DNA of 64,000 nt from Flectobacillus longus (GCF_030056705.1 NZ_JASHIC010000025.1:1-64000), one strand, 5' to 3'. Shown: positions 8,921-19,805, counted from the stretch's first letter. The notes: generated by a model not told the origin, from the letters alone. Numbers and translations are program-made.

Positions 8921-10669
8921 ATGACAAAACGGAAAATACAATATATAATCGCTCTTATGGCATTTGGTTCGCTAGGGCTAATCATCTTCCAATTTTACTG
9001 GTTGGGCTTTACGCTTCGTGCCAAAAACGAACAATTTGGTAGCGATGTCCGTGATGCGATGCAACGAGTAGTAAGGCGATTGGGGCAACAAGAGTTTTTT
9101 TATTTGGCTAAACAAAAAATGGAAGTTGAGGAAAAACAAAAGCAGTTGGTAGCGATTGCCAATCCTATTTCGACCAAAGCCAAAGAACCTCATAAAACAC
9201 CTGTGGCGACCAAAAGCTATCCAAACTTGCCTGCGGGCATTGAGGCGCTTGCCAAAAGCTCGTTGCCTTCCGATATTTTGGTATCTAAAAGTACCGAAAT
9301 TTTACCCAATGGCGAAGTCCGAGAGTACGAAGAATGGTCGGTGAATATGGATATGGAGGAAGTCCAGAAAAGACTCAATGAAAATAAGCGTTTGGACGAA
9401 ATTTTAGCAGAAGCACTAAATAATCATGCTACAGTAGCTAAATACAAACAAGATTCGGCGAAGAAAGCTCAAAAACTTGCCGAAAAACGAAAACAAGAAG
9501 AAAAAGCAAAAGCACATCAACAAGATGTTTTGGTTCATGAACATACAGACATAGACTCACAAGGGCAGATGGCTAAAGAGGTATTGAGTGATTTTCTTTT
9601 CAAAAAACGCAAAATTACTGAGCGAATCAACTTCATTGTTTTAGATTCTTTACTAAAACAGGAAATTAAAAACAAAGGAATTTCATTACCTTTTGAATAT
9701 GGAATTAGTACGAAAGAGGCTCAAGTATTACATTATGCATCCTCGTTAAAATACAAAGAAAATGGTTTAAAAAGCGACAAAGACACTTATATTGTAAACC
9801 TTTTTCCTAATGATTTGAATGCCTCTGAGAGCTATTTAAGACTATATTTCCCCAACCAAGACCGCTACATCATACGTACCATGTGGGTAATGTATGCAAG
9901 CTCACTGATGCTGATTTTGGTTATGTTGGGCTGTTTTTATATTGCTGTCAATACGATTGTGAAACAAAAGCATTTAGCAGATATTAAAAACGATTTTATC
10001 AACAATATGACCCATGAGTTCAAAACGCCGATTTCAACCATTTCGTTGGCTACTCAGATGTTACAAGACAACGATGTAGCTGCCAGCAAAACAATGTTTA
10101 GTCGCTATTTGAACATCATCAAAGAGGAGAACAAACGGTTAGGCTCGCAGGTAGAAAAAGTACTACAAACGGCACAAATGGAGCGTGGCGAGTTGAAACT
10201 CAAACTAGGCTTAGTAAATATCCATCAGGTAATAGAGCATGTCCTTGAAAATATGAGTCCGCAAATTGAGCTTCGTGAAGGCGATTTGAGCTTTGATTTT
10301 AAAGCAGACAACCCCGAAATAGAAGCTGACGAAGTGCATCTTACCAATATAATTTTTAACTTGCTCGACAACGCCAATAAATATTCACCCGAAAAGCCTC
10401 AGATTTCTATTCAAACCGAGGAAACGCCCGAAGGTATTGCCATCAGAGTAGCAGATAAGGGCATTGGCATGACAAAAGAGTCTATCAAGAATATTTTTGA
10501 GAAATTTTATCGTGTACCCACAGGTAACCTTCACGATGTCAAAGGCTTTGGATTGGGCTTGAGTTACGTCAAAAAAATCGTAGAAGAGCATAAAGGTAAA
10601 ATCCGTGTGCAAAGCAAACTAGGCGAAGGAAGTACCTTCGAGATTATTTTACCTATTGCCAAAAGTTAG
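8921..10669 (+). CDS. Two-component sensor histidine kinase
   Basis: A 582-residue membrane kinase. The ATG at 8921 (MTKRKIQYIIALMAFG) is chosen because the first membrane helix follows at once; a TTG at 8816 would add 35 unlikely residues. A periplasmic region of about 300 residues, coiled and Lys/Glu-rich in its middle (KKAQKLAEKRKQEEKAKA), precedes the second helix (YASSLMLILVMLGCFYIAV). No HAMP domain is seen. The phospho-acceptor is H365 in NNMTHEFKTPIS; N box NIIFNLLDNANKY, G1 DKGIGM and G2 GFGLGLSYV complete the ATPase. It pairs with the OmpR-type regulator downstream. Confidence 0.93.
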   Translation: MTKRKIQYIIALMAFGSLGLIIFQFYWLGFTLRAKNEQFGSDVRDAMQRVVRRLGQQEFFYLAKQKMEVEEKQKQLVAIANPISTKAKEPHKTPVATKSYPNLPAGIEALAKSSLPSDILVSKSTEILPNGEVREYEEWSVNMDMEEVQKRLNENKRLDEILAEALNNHATVAKYKQDSAKKAQKLAEKRKQEEKAKAHQQDVLVHEHTDIDSQGQMAKEVLSDFLFKKRKITERINFIVLDSLLKQEIKNKGISLPFEYGISTKEAQVLHYASSLKYKENGLKSDKDTYIVNLFPNDLNASESYLRLYFPNQDRYIIRTMWVMYASSLMLILVMLGCFYIAVNTIVKQKHLADIKNDFINNMTHEFKTPISTISLATQMLQDNDVAASKTMFSRYLNIIKEENKRLGSQVEKVLQTAQMERGELKLKLGLVNIHQVIEHVLENMSPQIELREGDLSFDFKADNPEIEADEVHLTNIIFNLLDNANKYSPEKPQISIQTEETPEGIAIRVADKGIGMTKESIKNIFEKFYRVPTGNLHDVKGFGLGLSYVKKIVEEHKGKIRVQSKLGEGSTFEIILPIAKS

Positions 10670-10841
10670 TTAAAGTAAGTGGGTAAATCGGCTTTAAGCA
10701 CTATGCAATAAGCTAAAAGTTTAAAAGGGTTTCTGATAAAATGAAGGAAATATTTTGCCTAATGCACGATAAGGGAACGCACTTTTACTACATTGGAATC
10801 CTTACCTATTCCATCGACAACACGTATAACGCTTACACATT

Positions 10842-11528
10842 ATGAATAAAATCTTATTAGCCGAAGATGACCCTAATTTAGGACAGCTCTTACAGGAATA
10901 TCTCACCATCAAAGGATTTGAAACAACTTTAGTAAAGGACGGCGATGATGCCCTTTCTAAATTTGTTTTGACAGAGTATGACTTGTGTATTTTTGATGTA
11001 ATGATGCCTAAAAAGGATGGATTTACTTTGGCAAAAGAAGTAAGAATGTCTGATAAAGATACACCTATCATATTTCTTACCGCTAAAGCTATGAAAGAAG
11101 ATACACTACAGGGCTTTAAGGTAGGAGCTGATGATTATATGACAAAGCCTTTCTCGATGGAGGAGTTATTGGCCCGAATTCAAGCGGTTCTGAGAAGAAG
11201 CCAAAAACAATCTACCGAAGGTGTTGTCAAAAGTAATTCATTTGTGATTGGAGCCTATCAGTTTGATGCTGAAAAACAGCTATTATTTCATGCTTCTGGT
11301 CAACAAAAACTGACCTCTAAAGAAAGTGAATTGCTAAAATTACTCTGCGAAAATATAGGCAAACCCGTAAGCCGTAGCTTTGCCTTGAAAATGGTTTGGG
11401 GTGACGATACCTATTTCAATGCCCGTAGTATGGACGTATATATCACCAAACTGCGTAAGTTTTTTAAAGAAGAACCAACTATCCAAATCATCAACCTTCA
11501 CGGTGAAGGATTTAAGTTGATGAGCTAA
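10842..11528 (+). CDS. OmpR/PhoB-type response regulator
   Basis: A 228-residue regulator. The receiver domain (1-120) has acidic pocket EDD at 8-10, phospho-acceptor D52 in FDVMMPKKDG, and the conserved Lys in TKPFS. A winged-helix DNA-binding domain follows (about 130-226: LTSKESELLKLL, FALKMVWGDDTYFNARSMDVYITKLRK). It lies 172 bases after the kinase on the same strand and is almost certainly its partner. Genes controlled are unknown. Repeat element copy 2 sits just past the stop and probably ends the transcript. Confidence 0.95.
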   Translation: MNKILLAEDDPNLGQLLQEYLTIKGFETTLVKDGDDALSKFVLTEYDLCIFDVMMPKKDGFTLAKEVRMSDKDTPIIFLTAKAMKEDTLQGFKVGADDYMTKPFSMEELLARIQAVLRRSQKQSTEGVVKSNSFVIGAYQFDAEKQLLFHASGQQKLTSKESELLKLLCENIGKPVSRSFALKMVWGDDTYFNARSMDVYITKLRKFFKEEPTIQIINLHGEGFKLMS

Positions 11529-11534
11529 TAATTA

Positions 11535-11695
11535 GTCAGAAATTGAGTGATTTCTGATTGAGTGCATGAGTGATTATGTTAAAAATTATCTTCTTGCAGT
11601 AGAGACGTAATACTTTGCGTCTAAGGCGGTAGGATTCTGAAATATGCCATTAAAAAAGGCGTTCGAAATGAATTTTCGAACGCCTTTTTTAATGG
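11535..11695. repeat. Family A element, copy 2
   Basis: Between two convergent genes. It has 'attgagtg' words at 11542-11572, the module GTAGAGACGTAATACTTTGC at 11599-11622, and a hairpin at 11647-11695 whose 22-bp stem is perfect (11647-11668 with 11674-11695). The right-hand inverted module is missing. The hairpin carries GT/AC where copies 1 and 5 carry GG/CC, a compensatory change. It can serve as a bidirectional terminator. Confidence 0.8.
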
Positions 11696-11718
11696 AAATT
11701 TGGAGAATAATCTCAATA

Positions 11719-14526
11719 CTATTTTTTCTCTGGTAAAAGAATAACTTTAATAAAGTCTTTACCTAAGTATTGGTTAGCTGCTTTTTTAGTGCTTTCTACC
11801 GTTACTTGTTTCATCAAAGCCTCTTCTTTCAAGACATCCTTCAAGTCTTCTTTGTATTGATATTGTCCTTGAAGATAGCCCAACCAGAAACCGTTTTCAC
11901 GCAATTGTACTTCTGTTTGACGTTTTGATTCAGCTTTGAATTTATCGATGTCTGTTTGCTCAGCACCTTTGGTCTGTACAGCAGTAATTTCCGCTAAAGT
12001 ACGAGTAACCAATTTTTCTACATTTTCAGGAGCACAAGCAAAACCAATTCTGAAGCTATAACGCGCCGATGGTATTTTTGAAGCCGAACCTCCTACTTGA
12101 ACACCATATACACCTGCTTCTTCTTCACGTAATTTTTCAATCAACTTGATTTCTAATACTTCCGAAAGTGCCTCAATTTGTTTATCAGTTTCGGCGTTGT
12201 ACACCAACGGTCCCGACCATACCATTGTTACTCTTGCTTTTGGTTCGGTGCCCTTGTAAACTGTTTTTTCAACCTTACCTTTTGGCGGATAAATACCCAA
12301 GTCTTTGGCAACTTCTTTACGTTTTAGTGAAGGTAAAGCACCCAAATATTTCTCAAATAATGGTTGTGATTCTTTCAAATTGATATTACCTACAAAGAAG
12401 AATGTAAAATCTGAAGCATCAGCAAAGCGCTCTTTATAAATGGCGAAAGCTTTGTTTGCATCAATTTTCTCAATACGTTCGGCCGTAATAGGCATACTAC
12501 GTGGGTGATAGCTTGACAATACAGCAGTCAATGAATCGCTATATACTTTTTCTGGTGTCAAAGTTTTTTGTTGACTCAATAACCCATCACGTTGATTGCT
12601 CAAAAAGCCTTTTACTACTTCCGCATCCAAACGTGGTTGCATAAAATAACTGTAAATCAACTCTAATGCTGTTTCAAAATCCTTTGGTGTCGCTGAGCCA
12701 CTAATACCTTCGGTAGTAGCGCCAATATATGGTGCAATTCTCACCGTTTTACCTGTCAATAACTTACGTAAGTTGATGGTATTGAAATCACCCACGCCTG
12801 AAATAGACGCAATTGTTGAAGCTAGTTTTGCATTATCAGCATCTTTATCAGCATACAAGTTTGACCCACCAACACTATAGCCACTGATTAAGATTTCGTC
12901 ATTTTTAAAGTCTGTCGGTTTTACTACTACTTTCACTCCATTACCCAAAGTCAACTCTGTTACGCCAATTTCAGGAATTTGTTTTGTAGCAACAACCTTA
13001 CTTCCTTTCTGTAATTTTTCAATCAATGGTTTTTGTACAGATTGGTCAACGTAAGCTGTTACATCTTTACCTGTATTATTCAACAATTCTTTGATTTTTT
13101 CGGCAGAAGGCAACTTGTCTTTATCTTTTTCTGGCGCCATCAAAACAACCGCACGGTTATCGTCTGTAATCAGCGCTTTAGCAGCCGCATTGATATCCTC
13201 AAGTTTGATTGTTTCGATATACTTTTTCGTAAAATCATAACCAAACTCAATAGAAGTAAGTACTTCATCTTCTAAAAATGCACTTACCAAACCATCTACC
13301 AAGTCCTCTGAGCTAGTCTTATCCTTTTCTTTAAAAGCATTTTCTTGACTTACTAAATACATTTTTTTCGCACGCTCAAATTCGCTTGCATTAAAACCAA
13401 ATTTTTTCGCACGAGCAGTTTCTTCCAAAATAGCTTTCAAACCGCCTTCGATATTGTCGCCTTTGGCTACTACAATCGAGCTAAAGCCGTCGAGATTACT
13501 CAAGAAACCGCTGTAACCTGCTTGTCCATACAAAAATGGAGGATCAGCTTTTTGCGTTAGTTCCTGAATACGAGAAGAAAGCATGATATTGAACAATGAA
13601 CGAACGATGCCATCACGACGGTCTTGATAAGTTACGTCTTTTTTCTTTGGTTGTTTCGAGATTACCTGAATCACCGTATTAGGTTGTTCTGGGTCTGTAA
13701 CAATAGCAACGTCTGTTCCGCCAGTCAACGGAATATCATATTTTACTCTTGGTTTTGGATTGGCTACCGCAGGAATTGCGCCGAATTTTTCTTTAATCAT
13801 TTTTTCGACCATATCCACATCCACATCACCTACTACGGCTACAGCTTGCAAGTCGGGGCGATACCAATCTTGATGAAATTGTTTTAAAACATCATATTTG
13901 AAGTTTTTCAAAATATCATCTTTCCCGATAGGCAAACGCTTGGCATATTGCGAGTTGTTCAAAATCAAAGGAAAATACTTGTCACGCATACGGGCTTGAG
14001 CACCTTTTCCCAAACGAGATTCTTCTAATACAACACCACGTTCCTTGTCGATTTCGCTAGGTTCGAGTGTTGCGTTATGTGCCCAGTCTTCCAGAATTTG
14101 GATACCTTTTTTGAAAACCTCGATAGAGTCGGTTGGTACAGGAAGCATATACACCGTTTCGTCGAAACCAGTATAAGCATTTAAGTCAGCACCAAAACGA
14201 ACCCCTGATTTTTGAAGGAAGTTGACCAATTCATTTTTCGGGAAGTTTTTTGTACCGTTAAAGTTCATGTGCTCCATGAAGTGTGCTAAGCCTTGTTGCT
14301 CGTCGGTTTCGAGTACAGAGCCAGCTTTTACCATTAGGCGCAACTGAGCACGGTTTTTAGGTTCAGCATTTTTCTGGATAAAATATTTCATTCCATTGGG
14401 CAATACGCCCACACGCACCGACGGATCCATGGGTAATTTTTGGCTCAAATCGGTTTGTCCATAGCCTACAAAGCTCAAAGAGATTCCTAAAGCAACTGTA
14501 GCAATTAGGTGAACAACTTTTTTCAT
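11719..14526 (-). CDS. M16 family zinc metalloprotease (insulinase/pitrilysin type)
   Basis: A 935-residue exported protease with signal peptide MKKVVHLIATVALGISLSFVGYG. The inverted zinc motif HFMEH is at 82-86, followed by MNFNGTKNFPKN as in most Bacteroidota members. The third ligand is probably in the EESRLGKGAQ stretch. The first M16 pair (about 35-500) is catalytic; the second (about 520-930: ELTLGNGVKVVVKPTDF, YKGTEPKARVTMVWSG) lacks HxxEH and is the usual inactive half forming the chamber. Predicted periplasmic and degrading short peptides. Single gene flanked by family A elements on both sides. Confidence 0.92.
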   Translation of the reverse strand: MKKVVHLIATVALGISLSFVGYGQTDLSQKLPMDPSVRVGVLPNGMKYFIQKNAEPKNRAQLRLMVKAGSVLETDEQQGLAHFMEHMNFNGTKNFPKNELVNFLQKSGVRFGADLNAYTGFDETVYMLPVPTDSIEVFKKGIQILEDWAHNATLEPSEIDKERGVVLEESRLGKGAQARMRDKYFPLILNNSQYAKRLPIGKDDILKNFKYDVLKQFHQDWYRPDLQAVAVVGDVDVDMVEKMIKEKFGAIPAVANPKPRVKYDIPLTGGTDVAIVTDPEQPNTVIQVISKQPKKKDVTYQDRRDGIVRSLFNIMLSSRIQELTQKADPPFLYGQAGYSGFLSNLDGFSSIVVAKGDNIEGGLKAILEETARAKKFGFNASEFERAKKMYLVSQENAFKEKDKTSSEDLVDGLVSAFLEDEVLTSIEFGYDFTKKYIETIKLEDINAAAKALITDDNRAVVLMAPEKDKDKLPSAEKIKELLNNTGKDVTAYVDQSVQKPLIEKLQKGSKVVATKQIPEIGVTELTLGNGVKVVVKPTDFKNDEILISGYSVGGSNLYADKDADNAKLASTIASISGVGDFNTINLRKLLTGKTVRIAPYIGATTEGISGSATPKDFETALELIYSYFMQPRLDAEVVKGFLSNQRDGLLSQQKTLTPEKVYSDSLTAVLSSYHPRSMPITAERIEKIDANKAFAIYKERFADASDFTFFFVGNINLKESQPLFEKYLGALPSLKRKEVAKDLGIYPPKGKVEKTVYKGTEPKARVTMVWSGPLVYNAETDKQIEALSEVLEIKLIEKLREEEAGVYGVQVGGSASKIPSARYSFRIGFACAPENVEKLVTRTLAEITAVQTKGAEQTDIDKFKAESKRQTEVQLRENGFWLGYLQGQYQYKEDLKDVLKEEALMKQVTVESTKKAANQYLGKDFIKVILLPEKK

Positions 14527-14668
14527 GAAAGTTTTAAAGTTATGAGATTTAAAAAGTATTGATTCATACGATAAGACACACTTACCGTATCTTCCAAATT
14601 TAATGAATGTTTTGATTTCACTCTATTATTCAGTGGAAATTAAAAACAGAAACCTGTGCGTTTTATTA

Positions 14669-14920
14669 TTGAGTGAGTTAAGATTGAGTGAATGAGTGAT
14701 TATTTAAAAAAGAAATTTACCAGTAGAGACGCAATGATTGCGTCTGAAAGATGTGTAATCCTGCATTTAAGTATCAAAAAAGGCACTCGAAAATTGTTTT
14801 CCGAGCGCCTTTTTTGATGAAACCATGCTAGATTTTACTCCGCTTAAGACGCAATCATTGCGTCTCTACTTCTAGAATACAAATTTTAACAGAATCACTC
14901 ATTCGTTCATTCACCAAATT
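14669..14920. repeat. Family A element, copy 3 (most complete)
   Basis: The clearest full copy: outer arm 'attgagtgaatgagtgatt' at about 14683-14701, inner module at 14723-14745, central hairpin at 14772-14819, the exact reverse complement of the inner module (23 of 23) at 14847-14869, and the outer arm inverted at 14893-14912. All arms are nested, so the entire 250 bases can fold into one long interrupted hairpin. It lies between the start of the M16 gene and the stop of the small membrane protein gene. No coding content. Confidence 0.85.
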
Positions 14921-14958
14921 AGGGATGATAATTTGAGCATTGCCATTAAAATAAAATT

Positions 14959-15023
14959 GGTGTAGTGGCAACTCTTGTAGTTGCCGCCTTCAAAATGGAA
15001 ACTGCAAGAGTTGCTACTACACC
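14959..15023 (-). terminator. Long hairpin downstream of the small membrane protein gene
   Basis: A 19-bp stem with one mismatch (14959-14977 with 15005-15023; left arm begins GGTGTAGTGGCAACTCTTG) and a second inner stem (AGTTGCC with GGAAACT). Read on the minus strand it follows the stop of the gene at 15049 by about 25 bases and is trailed by a T-rich stretch, so it may be a terminator. Its length is unusual. Confidence 0.6.
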
Positions 15024-15048
15024 AAAAAATATGTTACTTGTTCAGGAC

Positions 15049-15285
15049 CTAACTCATTTGTTTGAATCTTTTTTTCAAAATCAGTAAGGCAATATGTAAA
15101 GCAACGGTAATACTTACGATTTTGATGCCATTAGCCTCCTCCCAAAAATTAGAATCTTGATACACTTTAAAAGCAATAATTGCCAATATAAGAGTAAGCA
15201 CTATTTGGAAAAAACTCATTATGCCAATCATCACTTGTACAATGAGCTGGCGAAGACCATCAAAACCGCGTTTCTCGTTTACCAT
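15049..15285 (-). CDS. Small two-helix membrane protein, hypothetical
   Basis: The ATG giving MVNEKRGFDGLRQLIVQVM is preferred: it yields 78 residues and avoids overlap with the gene upstream (the longer frame to 15336 would overlap its stop). Two membrane segments are visible: IMSFFQIVLTLILAIIAFKV and IVSITVALHIALLIL, ending in the basic tail KKRFKQMS. No family recognised. It starts only 7 bases after the stop of the outer-membrane protein gene at 15293-15880, so the two form an operon. Confidence 0.65.
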   Translation of the reverse strand: MVNEKRGFDGLRQLIVQVMIGIMSFFQIVLTLILAIIAFKVYQDSNFWEEANGIKIVSITVALHIALLILKKRFKQMS

Positions 15286-15292
15286 AATAAGC

Positions 15293-15880
15293 TTAGAAGA
15301 AAAAGCCTCCCACTCGGATAACGATAGGGCTACCATAAGGAGATGTTAGATTATTGGACGAATAACTAAAGTTGTATAATGCTGAAATCTGGAACCCTCC
15401 ATATCCTAGACCAACACCTGCCAAAAATTGAGGGTCATAGTTAAGCTTATAAGTACCTGCACTACCATAATACTGTTGAACCTCTCCTTGTGCAAAAGCC
15501 TTAGACAAAATAGACTCCAAGAAGCGAAGACGATATTGCGTAAAAAGTCTAGGCCCATATAGATTATAAGCTGTAGCACCTGTGTATTTGGTGTACTGAT
15601 AATCTACCGCCAAACCTAAAGTCATTTCGTTGGTTAGTAAATACCCCGCCATCGGCGAAACTGATATGAGTGTTGGATTACCAAACTGCAAACCACCGAT
15701 ACCGCCCCCAAACTTCAATCTTTCACGGAAGGATAAATCTCTTACGTCTGGTTCTTCGTTTTCCTCGGCGTCGAGGTCACCCGTTGCGCCATCTTGTTTA
15801 ATTACAACCGGCTCCTGCGCCCAGCTTTTTGTTATGTTACCTGCGGTTAGTAAGCAGAGAATAAGAAGTATTTTTTTCAT
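15293..15880 (-). CDS. Predicted outer-membrane beta-barrel protein
   Basis: A 195-residue exported protein with signal peptide MKKILLILCLLTAGNITKSWA. After an acidic linker (GDLDAEENEEPDVRDLSF) come alternating strands with aromatic ends (GGGIGGLQFGNPTLISVSPMAGYLL, GLAVDYQYTKYTG, YGPRLFTQYRLRF, GGFQISALYNFSY) and a terminal VRVGGFFF, as in small outer-membrane beta-barrels. The final Phe fits outer-membrane insertion signals. Function unknown. Confidence 0.7.
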   Translation of the reverse strand: MKKILLILCLLTAGNITKSWAQEPVVIKQDGATGDLDAEENEEPDVRDLSFRERLKFGGGIGGLQFGNPTLISVSPMAGYLLTNEMTLGLAVDYQYTKYTGATAYNLYGPRLFTQYRLRFLESILSKAFAQGEVQQYYGSAGTYKLNYDPQFLAGVGLGYGGFQISALYNFSYSSNNLTSPYGSPIVIRVGGFFF

Positions 15881-16270
15881 GGTTTGAAAATTAATCTATT
15901 GTGTTTCAATAAGCTATAGATGTTTCATCTATCAACAAAAAGACGTTATCCTCGAACAAAAAGTCTTCGTTGTGAATCCTAGTTGCTTTTTTGTCTTTAT
16001 AAATAGTCATCCTTTATTCATAAAGACACATTTTACATATCATTTCGTTGCAATCACTTGTATCAAACCCTTAAATTAATGGAAAGTTTGCTACATTCTT
16101 GCGTACATACGAAACAATCTTGTCTAGTTTTTTGTCTAACTTTGAGAGGACAACAAACCTATGACAATTCAAGGTTTGTTCATCCTTATTTTGCCTGTAA
16201 TTGTTTTGGACAAAATTTGGCAACACTCAATCATTCTCATATTGCCAAAATTCAACTATCCGACATTTTG

Positions 16271-19144
16271 ATGAATACTGCCGAAATCACGCTGAACCAA
16301 CAGTCTTCCATAGAAAACCTCGACCCTAAAAAGAATATCATTATTAAAGGGGCAAGAGTCAACAACCTCAAAAATATTGATGTCGCTATTCCTCGTAACC
16401 AGCTTGTGGTTATTACGGGCTTATCTGGTTCGGGAAAATCCTCTTTGGCATTTGATACGCTTTTTGCCGAAGGGCAACGTATGTATGTCGAAAGCTTAAG
16501 TTCGTATGCTCGTCAGTTTTTGGGCAGAATGGAAAAGCCTGATGTAGACTATATCAAGGGTGTTTCGCCAGCTATTGCGATTGAGCAAAAAGTGTCGACC
16601 AAAAACCCTCGCTCAACAGTAGGTACTACCACTGAGATTTATGATTATCTCAAATTATTATTTGCTCGTACAGGTATTACATATTCACCTCTTTCGGGAA
16701 AAACCGTTAGAAAAGATACCGTTACCGATGTGGTTAACTGGTTGTTTGAACAAGAATCAGGTCAAAGAGTCTTAATTCTTGCGCCATTATTTTTGCGAGA
16801 AGGACGCAGTTTACAGTCCGAAATGCAGGTATTGATGCAAAAAGGCTATACCCGTATCGTGGTGGATGAGGAGACTCTATTTTTGGAAGAACTACTAGAA
16901 AATCCAGCGCGAATAGAAGAGCTCCCTCCTATTGACTTGGTAAAAAATAATTTCAGAATATTAATAGACCGATTGGTAATCAAAAAAGAGGACGACGGTC
17001 AGCCCGAAGAAGAAACACAGTTTCGTGCTTCGGACTCGGTACAAACGGCATTTTTTGAGGGAAGTGGCACATGCTATATCGAACTCGTTGGACAAGAAAC
17101 AAAAGTATTTTCAGATAGATTTGAAGCAGATGGAATCATTTTTGAAGAACCATCGCTTAATCTTTTCAGCTTCAACAATCCTTATGGAGCTTGTAAGCGT
17201 TGCGAAGGATTTGGTAAAGTTTTAGGGTTAGACCACGACCTTATTTTCCCAGACCATAGCCTGTCGGTATATGAAGGGGCTATTGCTCCTTGGCGTACCG
17301 AAAAAATGGGCGAATGGCTTATTCCGCTGTTGCGCAATGGTATCAAATTCGACTTTCCTATTCATAGAGCCTATAAAGATTTAACAGAACAGGAAAAAGC
17401 ATTGTTATGGACAGGAAACGAGTATTTTGGAGGTCTTAATGCTTTTTTCCAAATGCTCGAAACCGAGACGCACAAAATCCAATTTAGAGTTTTGCTTTCT
17501 CGCTATCGTGGTCGTACTATTTGCCCCGACTGTCAGGGTTCACGCTTACGTAAAGATGCAGGTTATGTCAAAATCAACGGTAAATCTATTATCGACTTGG
17601 TATTGATGCCCCTTTCAGAAGTAACAGAATTTTTTGAAAAACTGGAGCTTCCTGATTACCAAATGGAATTGTCGAAGCGTATTGTCCAAGAAATCCAAAA
17701 TCGTTTAGATTTTATGAGTCGTGTGGGTTTGGGATATCTTACGCTTAATCGTCTTACGTCGACTTTATCGGGTGGTGAATTTCAGCGTATCAAATTGGCA
17801 ACTTCGTTGGGAAGTGCGCTTGTTGGGTCGATGTATATCCTAGATGAGCCTTCGATTGGCTTGCACCCACGTGACACACAACGTTTGGTTTCGGTATTAG
17901 AATCGTTGAGAGATTTGGGCAATACCGTTATTGTGGTTGAACACGAAGAAGAGGTCATGCGAGTGGCCAACCAAATCATTGATATTGGTCCTGATGCGGG
18001 AAGTCATGGTGGGCAGCTTGTATTTCAAGGGAATTACGAACAATTGAGCGACGCACAAGTCACCGAAATACAAAGTCATACGATTAATTTCTTAACTGGA
18101 AAAGATAGTATTCCTGTACCAAAGTTTCGTAGAAAATCAACTGCTTTTATAGACATCAAAGGTGCAAGAGAAAATAATCTTAAAAACTTAGATGTCAAAT
18201 TTCCACTTGGAGTACTCACGGTGGTGACGGGTGTAAGTGGTTCAGGAAAATCAACACTTATTCGTAAAGTGTTATTTCCTGCACTAGGAAGACATTTGGG
18301 GACATTCACTGATGAAACAGGGAAATTTACAGAATTAAGTGGCAGTCTTAATCGAATTGAGGCTGTTGAAATGATTGACCAAAATCCCATAGGAAAGTCA
18401 TCACGCTCAAACCCCGTTACCTATATCAAGGCGTATGATCAAATTCGCTTGTTGTATTCAGAACAAGCTATTTCAAAAAATCGTGGCTATAAACCTGCGC
18501 ATTTCTCGTTCAACGTAGACGGTGGTCGTTGTGAAACCTGCCAAGGCGAGGGTGAAGTTACCATTGAGATGCAGTTTATGGCAGACGTGCGCCTCAAATG
18601 CGAGTCATGCGGTGGAAAGCGTTTTAAACAAGAAATCTTAGACGTAAAATACCAAGAAAAGGATATTGCTGAAATCTTGGATATGACCGTTGATGAAGCG
18701 ATTATACTTTTCTCAAAAGAAGACCCTAAACTGGCTGATAAACTGATACCGTTACAAGAAGTTGGTTTGGGTTATATCAAACTGGGTCAGTCTTCAAGCT
18801 CTTTGTCGGGTGGGGAAGCACAGCGTGTCAAATTGGCAAGTTTCTTAGGAAAGGGGAATTCGAGTAAAGGGAAGACCCTCTTTATTTTTGACGAACCTAC
18901 AACAGGTTTGCACTTTCACGATATTAAAAAACTATTGAAAGCCATCAATGCACTCGTTGAGCAAGGCGATTCAGTAATTATTATCGAGCATAATATGGAA
19001 GTCATCAAATCGGCAGACTATATCCTTGATCTCGGTCCAGAGGGTGGCAATCAAGGAGGCTATATCACTTTTGCGGGAACTCCAGAAGACATGGTAAAAG
19101 AAGGAAATAGCTTTACTGCTACTTTTTTGAAAGAGAAATTATAA
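16271..19144 (+). CDS. uvrA: Excinuclease ABC subunit A, first copy
   Basis: 957 residues from the ATG at 16271 ([12 protein letters not shown]); a TTG start at 16058 would add 71 residues without family support. UvrA scans DNA for bulky lesions and loads UvrB. Both ABC modules are intact: Walker [10 protein letters not shown] at 50-58 and GVSGSGKST in the second half, signatures [13 protein letters not shown] and [13 protein letters not shown], Walker [11 protein letters not shown] and [10 protein letters not shown]. The UvrB-binding region and the C-terminal zinc finger (CETCQGEGE...CESCGGKRF) are present; of the first zinc site only CKRC remains, as in other Bacteroidota UvrA. A -7-like TAACTTTG lies at 16137. 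A second uvrA follows at 24939. Confidence 0.96.
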   Translation: MNTAEITLNQQSSIENLDPKKNIIIKGARVNNLKNIDVAIPRNQLVVITGLSGSGKSSLAFDTLFAEGQRMYVESLSSYARQFLGRMEKPDVDYIKGVSPAIAIEQKVSTKNPRSTVGTTTEIYDYLKLLFARTGITYSPLSGKTVRKDTVTDVVNWLFEQESGQRVLILAPLFLREGRSLQSEMQVLMQKGYTRIVVDEETLFLEELLENPARIEELPPIDLVKNNFRILIDRLVIKKEDDGQPEEETQFRASDSVQTAFFEGSGTCYIELVGQETKVFSDRFEADGIIFEEPSLNLFSFNNPYGACKRCEGFGKVLGLDHDLIFPDHSLSVYEGAIAPWRTEKMGEWLIPLLRNGIKFDFPIHRAYKDLTEQEKALLWTGNEYFGGLNAFFQMLETETHKIQFRVLLSRYRGRTICPDCQGSRLRKDAGYVKINGKSIIDLVLMPLSEVTEFFEKLELPDYQMELSKRIVQEIQNRLDFMSRVGLGYLTLNRLTSTLSGGEFQRIKLATSLGSALVGSMYILDEPSIGLHPRDTQRLVSVLESLRDLGNTVIVVEHEEEVMRVANQIIDIGPDAGSHGGQLVFQGNYEQLSDAQVTEIQSHTINFLTGKDSIPVPKFRRKSTAFIDIKGARENNLKNLDVKFPLGVLTVVTGVSGSGKSTLIRKVLFPALGRHLGTFTDETGKFTELSGSLNRIEAVEMIDQNPIGKSSRSNPVTYIKAYDQIRLLYSEQAISKNRGYKPAHFSFNVDGGRCETCQGEGEVTIEMQFMADVRLKCESCGGKRFKQEILDVKYQEKDIAEILDMTVDEAIILFSKEDPKLADKLIPLQEVGLGYIKLGQSSSSLSGGEAQRVKLASFLGKGNSSKGKTLFIFDEPTTGLHFHDIKKLLKAINALVEQGDSVIIIEHNMEVIKSADYILDLGPEGGNQGGYITFAGTPEDMVKEGNSFTATFLKEKL

Positions 19145-19160
19145 GCTACAGCGTCTCACT

Positions 19161-19199
19161 CAGATGTCAGCTACGCATACCTTGTGTGGCTGACATCTG
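19161..19199 (+). terminator. Terminator of first uvrA
   Basis: 14-bp stem with one mismatch (CAGATGTCAGCTAC at 19161-19174 with 19186-19199) followed by ATTTTTAAAG. Begins 17 bases past the uvrA stop. Confidence 0.75.
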
Positions 19200-19346
19200 A
19201 ATTTTTAAAGTCATAACAATTCATCTACTATAGCTCAAACTGCTACAATAGTACTGAAAAGTTGATACAAAGTTTTAAAAGGATTATATAAAGTCAGGAA
19301 GGATTAAGGAGCTTATTTTTTACACCTTATGGCGGTAAGGAAAACG

Positions 19347-19568
19347 CTAAGCTACATCAGATTGAGCAGGCTCAAATCTCGACGTTTGTTTATTTGAGTA
19401 CAAAATTTCTTGATAAGAAAGGGTTTTCAACATGCCTATTTTGATTCTTTTACGCACTGCTTGCGTTTCAGATTTATAAGTATTTTGCCCTCTCAATAAT
19501 TCCTCTGCAATATTCGCAACAAGAAGCTCTACAGATTCTGGCGTTAAAATTACTGGCGAGTCTTTCAT
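19347..19568 (-). CDS. Small conserved-looking hypothetical protein
   Basis: 73 residues, soluble, no signal peptide. It starts MKDSPVILTPESVELLVANIA and has a basic helix QAVRKRIKIGMLKTLSYQEI. I do not recognise the family; the helix pattern would suit a small regulatory or binding protein, but nothing shows a function. It is convergent with uvrA and divergent from the MFS gene, and its codon use looks like that of neighbours. A real gene is likely but not certain. Confidence 0.5.
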   Translation of the reverse strand: MKDSPVILTPESVELLVANIAEELLRGQNTYKSETQAVRKRIKIGMLKTLSYQEILYSNKQTSRFEPAQSDVA

Positions 19569-19805
19569 AACACTATTCTTTTGGTGGGTTGTGTGGTTAA
19601 AACAATCTTTTACACGGAACAGGAGAGAAACAATTGTTATTCAACTAGTTAACAACAAAGTTACAAAATTCGTTGCTTGACCGTTAACCAAAGATAGATT
19701 TTTTTAGAAATGCACCCAAAAATCATACCAAATCAATCATCGATATTTCCAATTTTATGAGGGGCTAAATTGAATAAAAATTCGCTTCAATCTCAAACTA
19801 AAAAT

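Noticed and set aside
16058-16270. 71-residue N-terminal extension of the first uvrA
   Set aside because: It starts with TTG, has no similarity to UvrA, and contains a -7-like promoter element at 16137.
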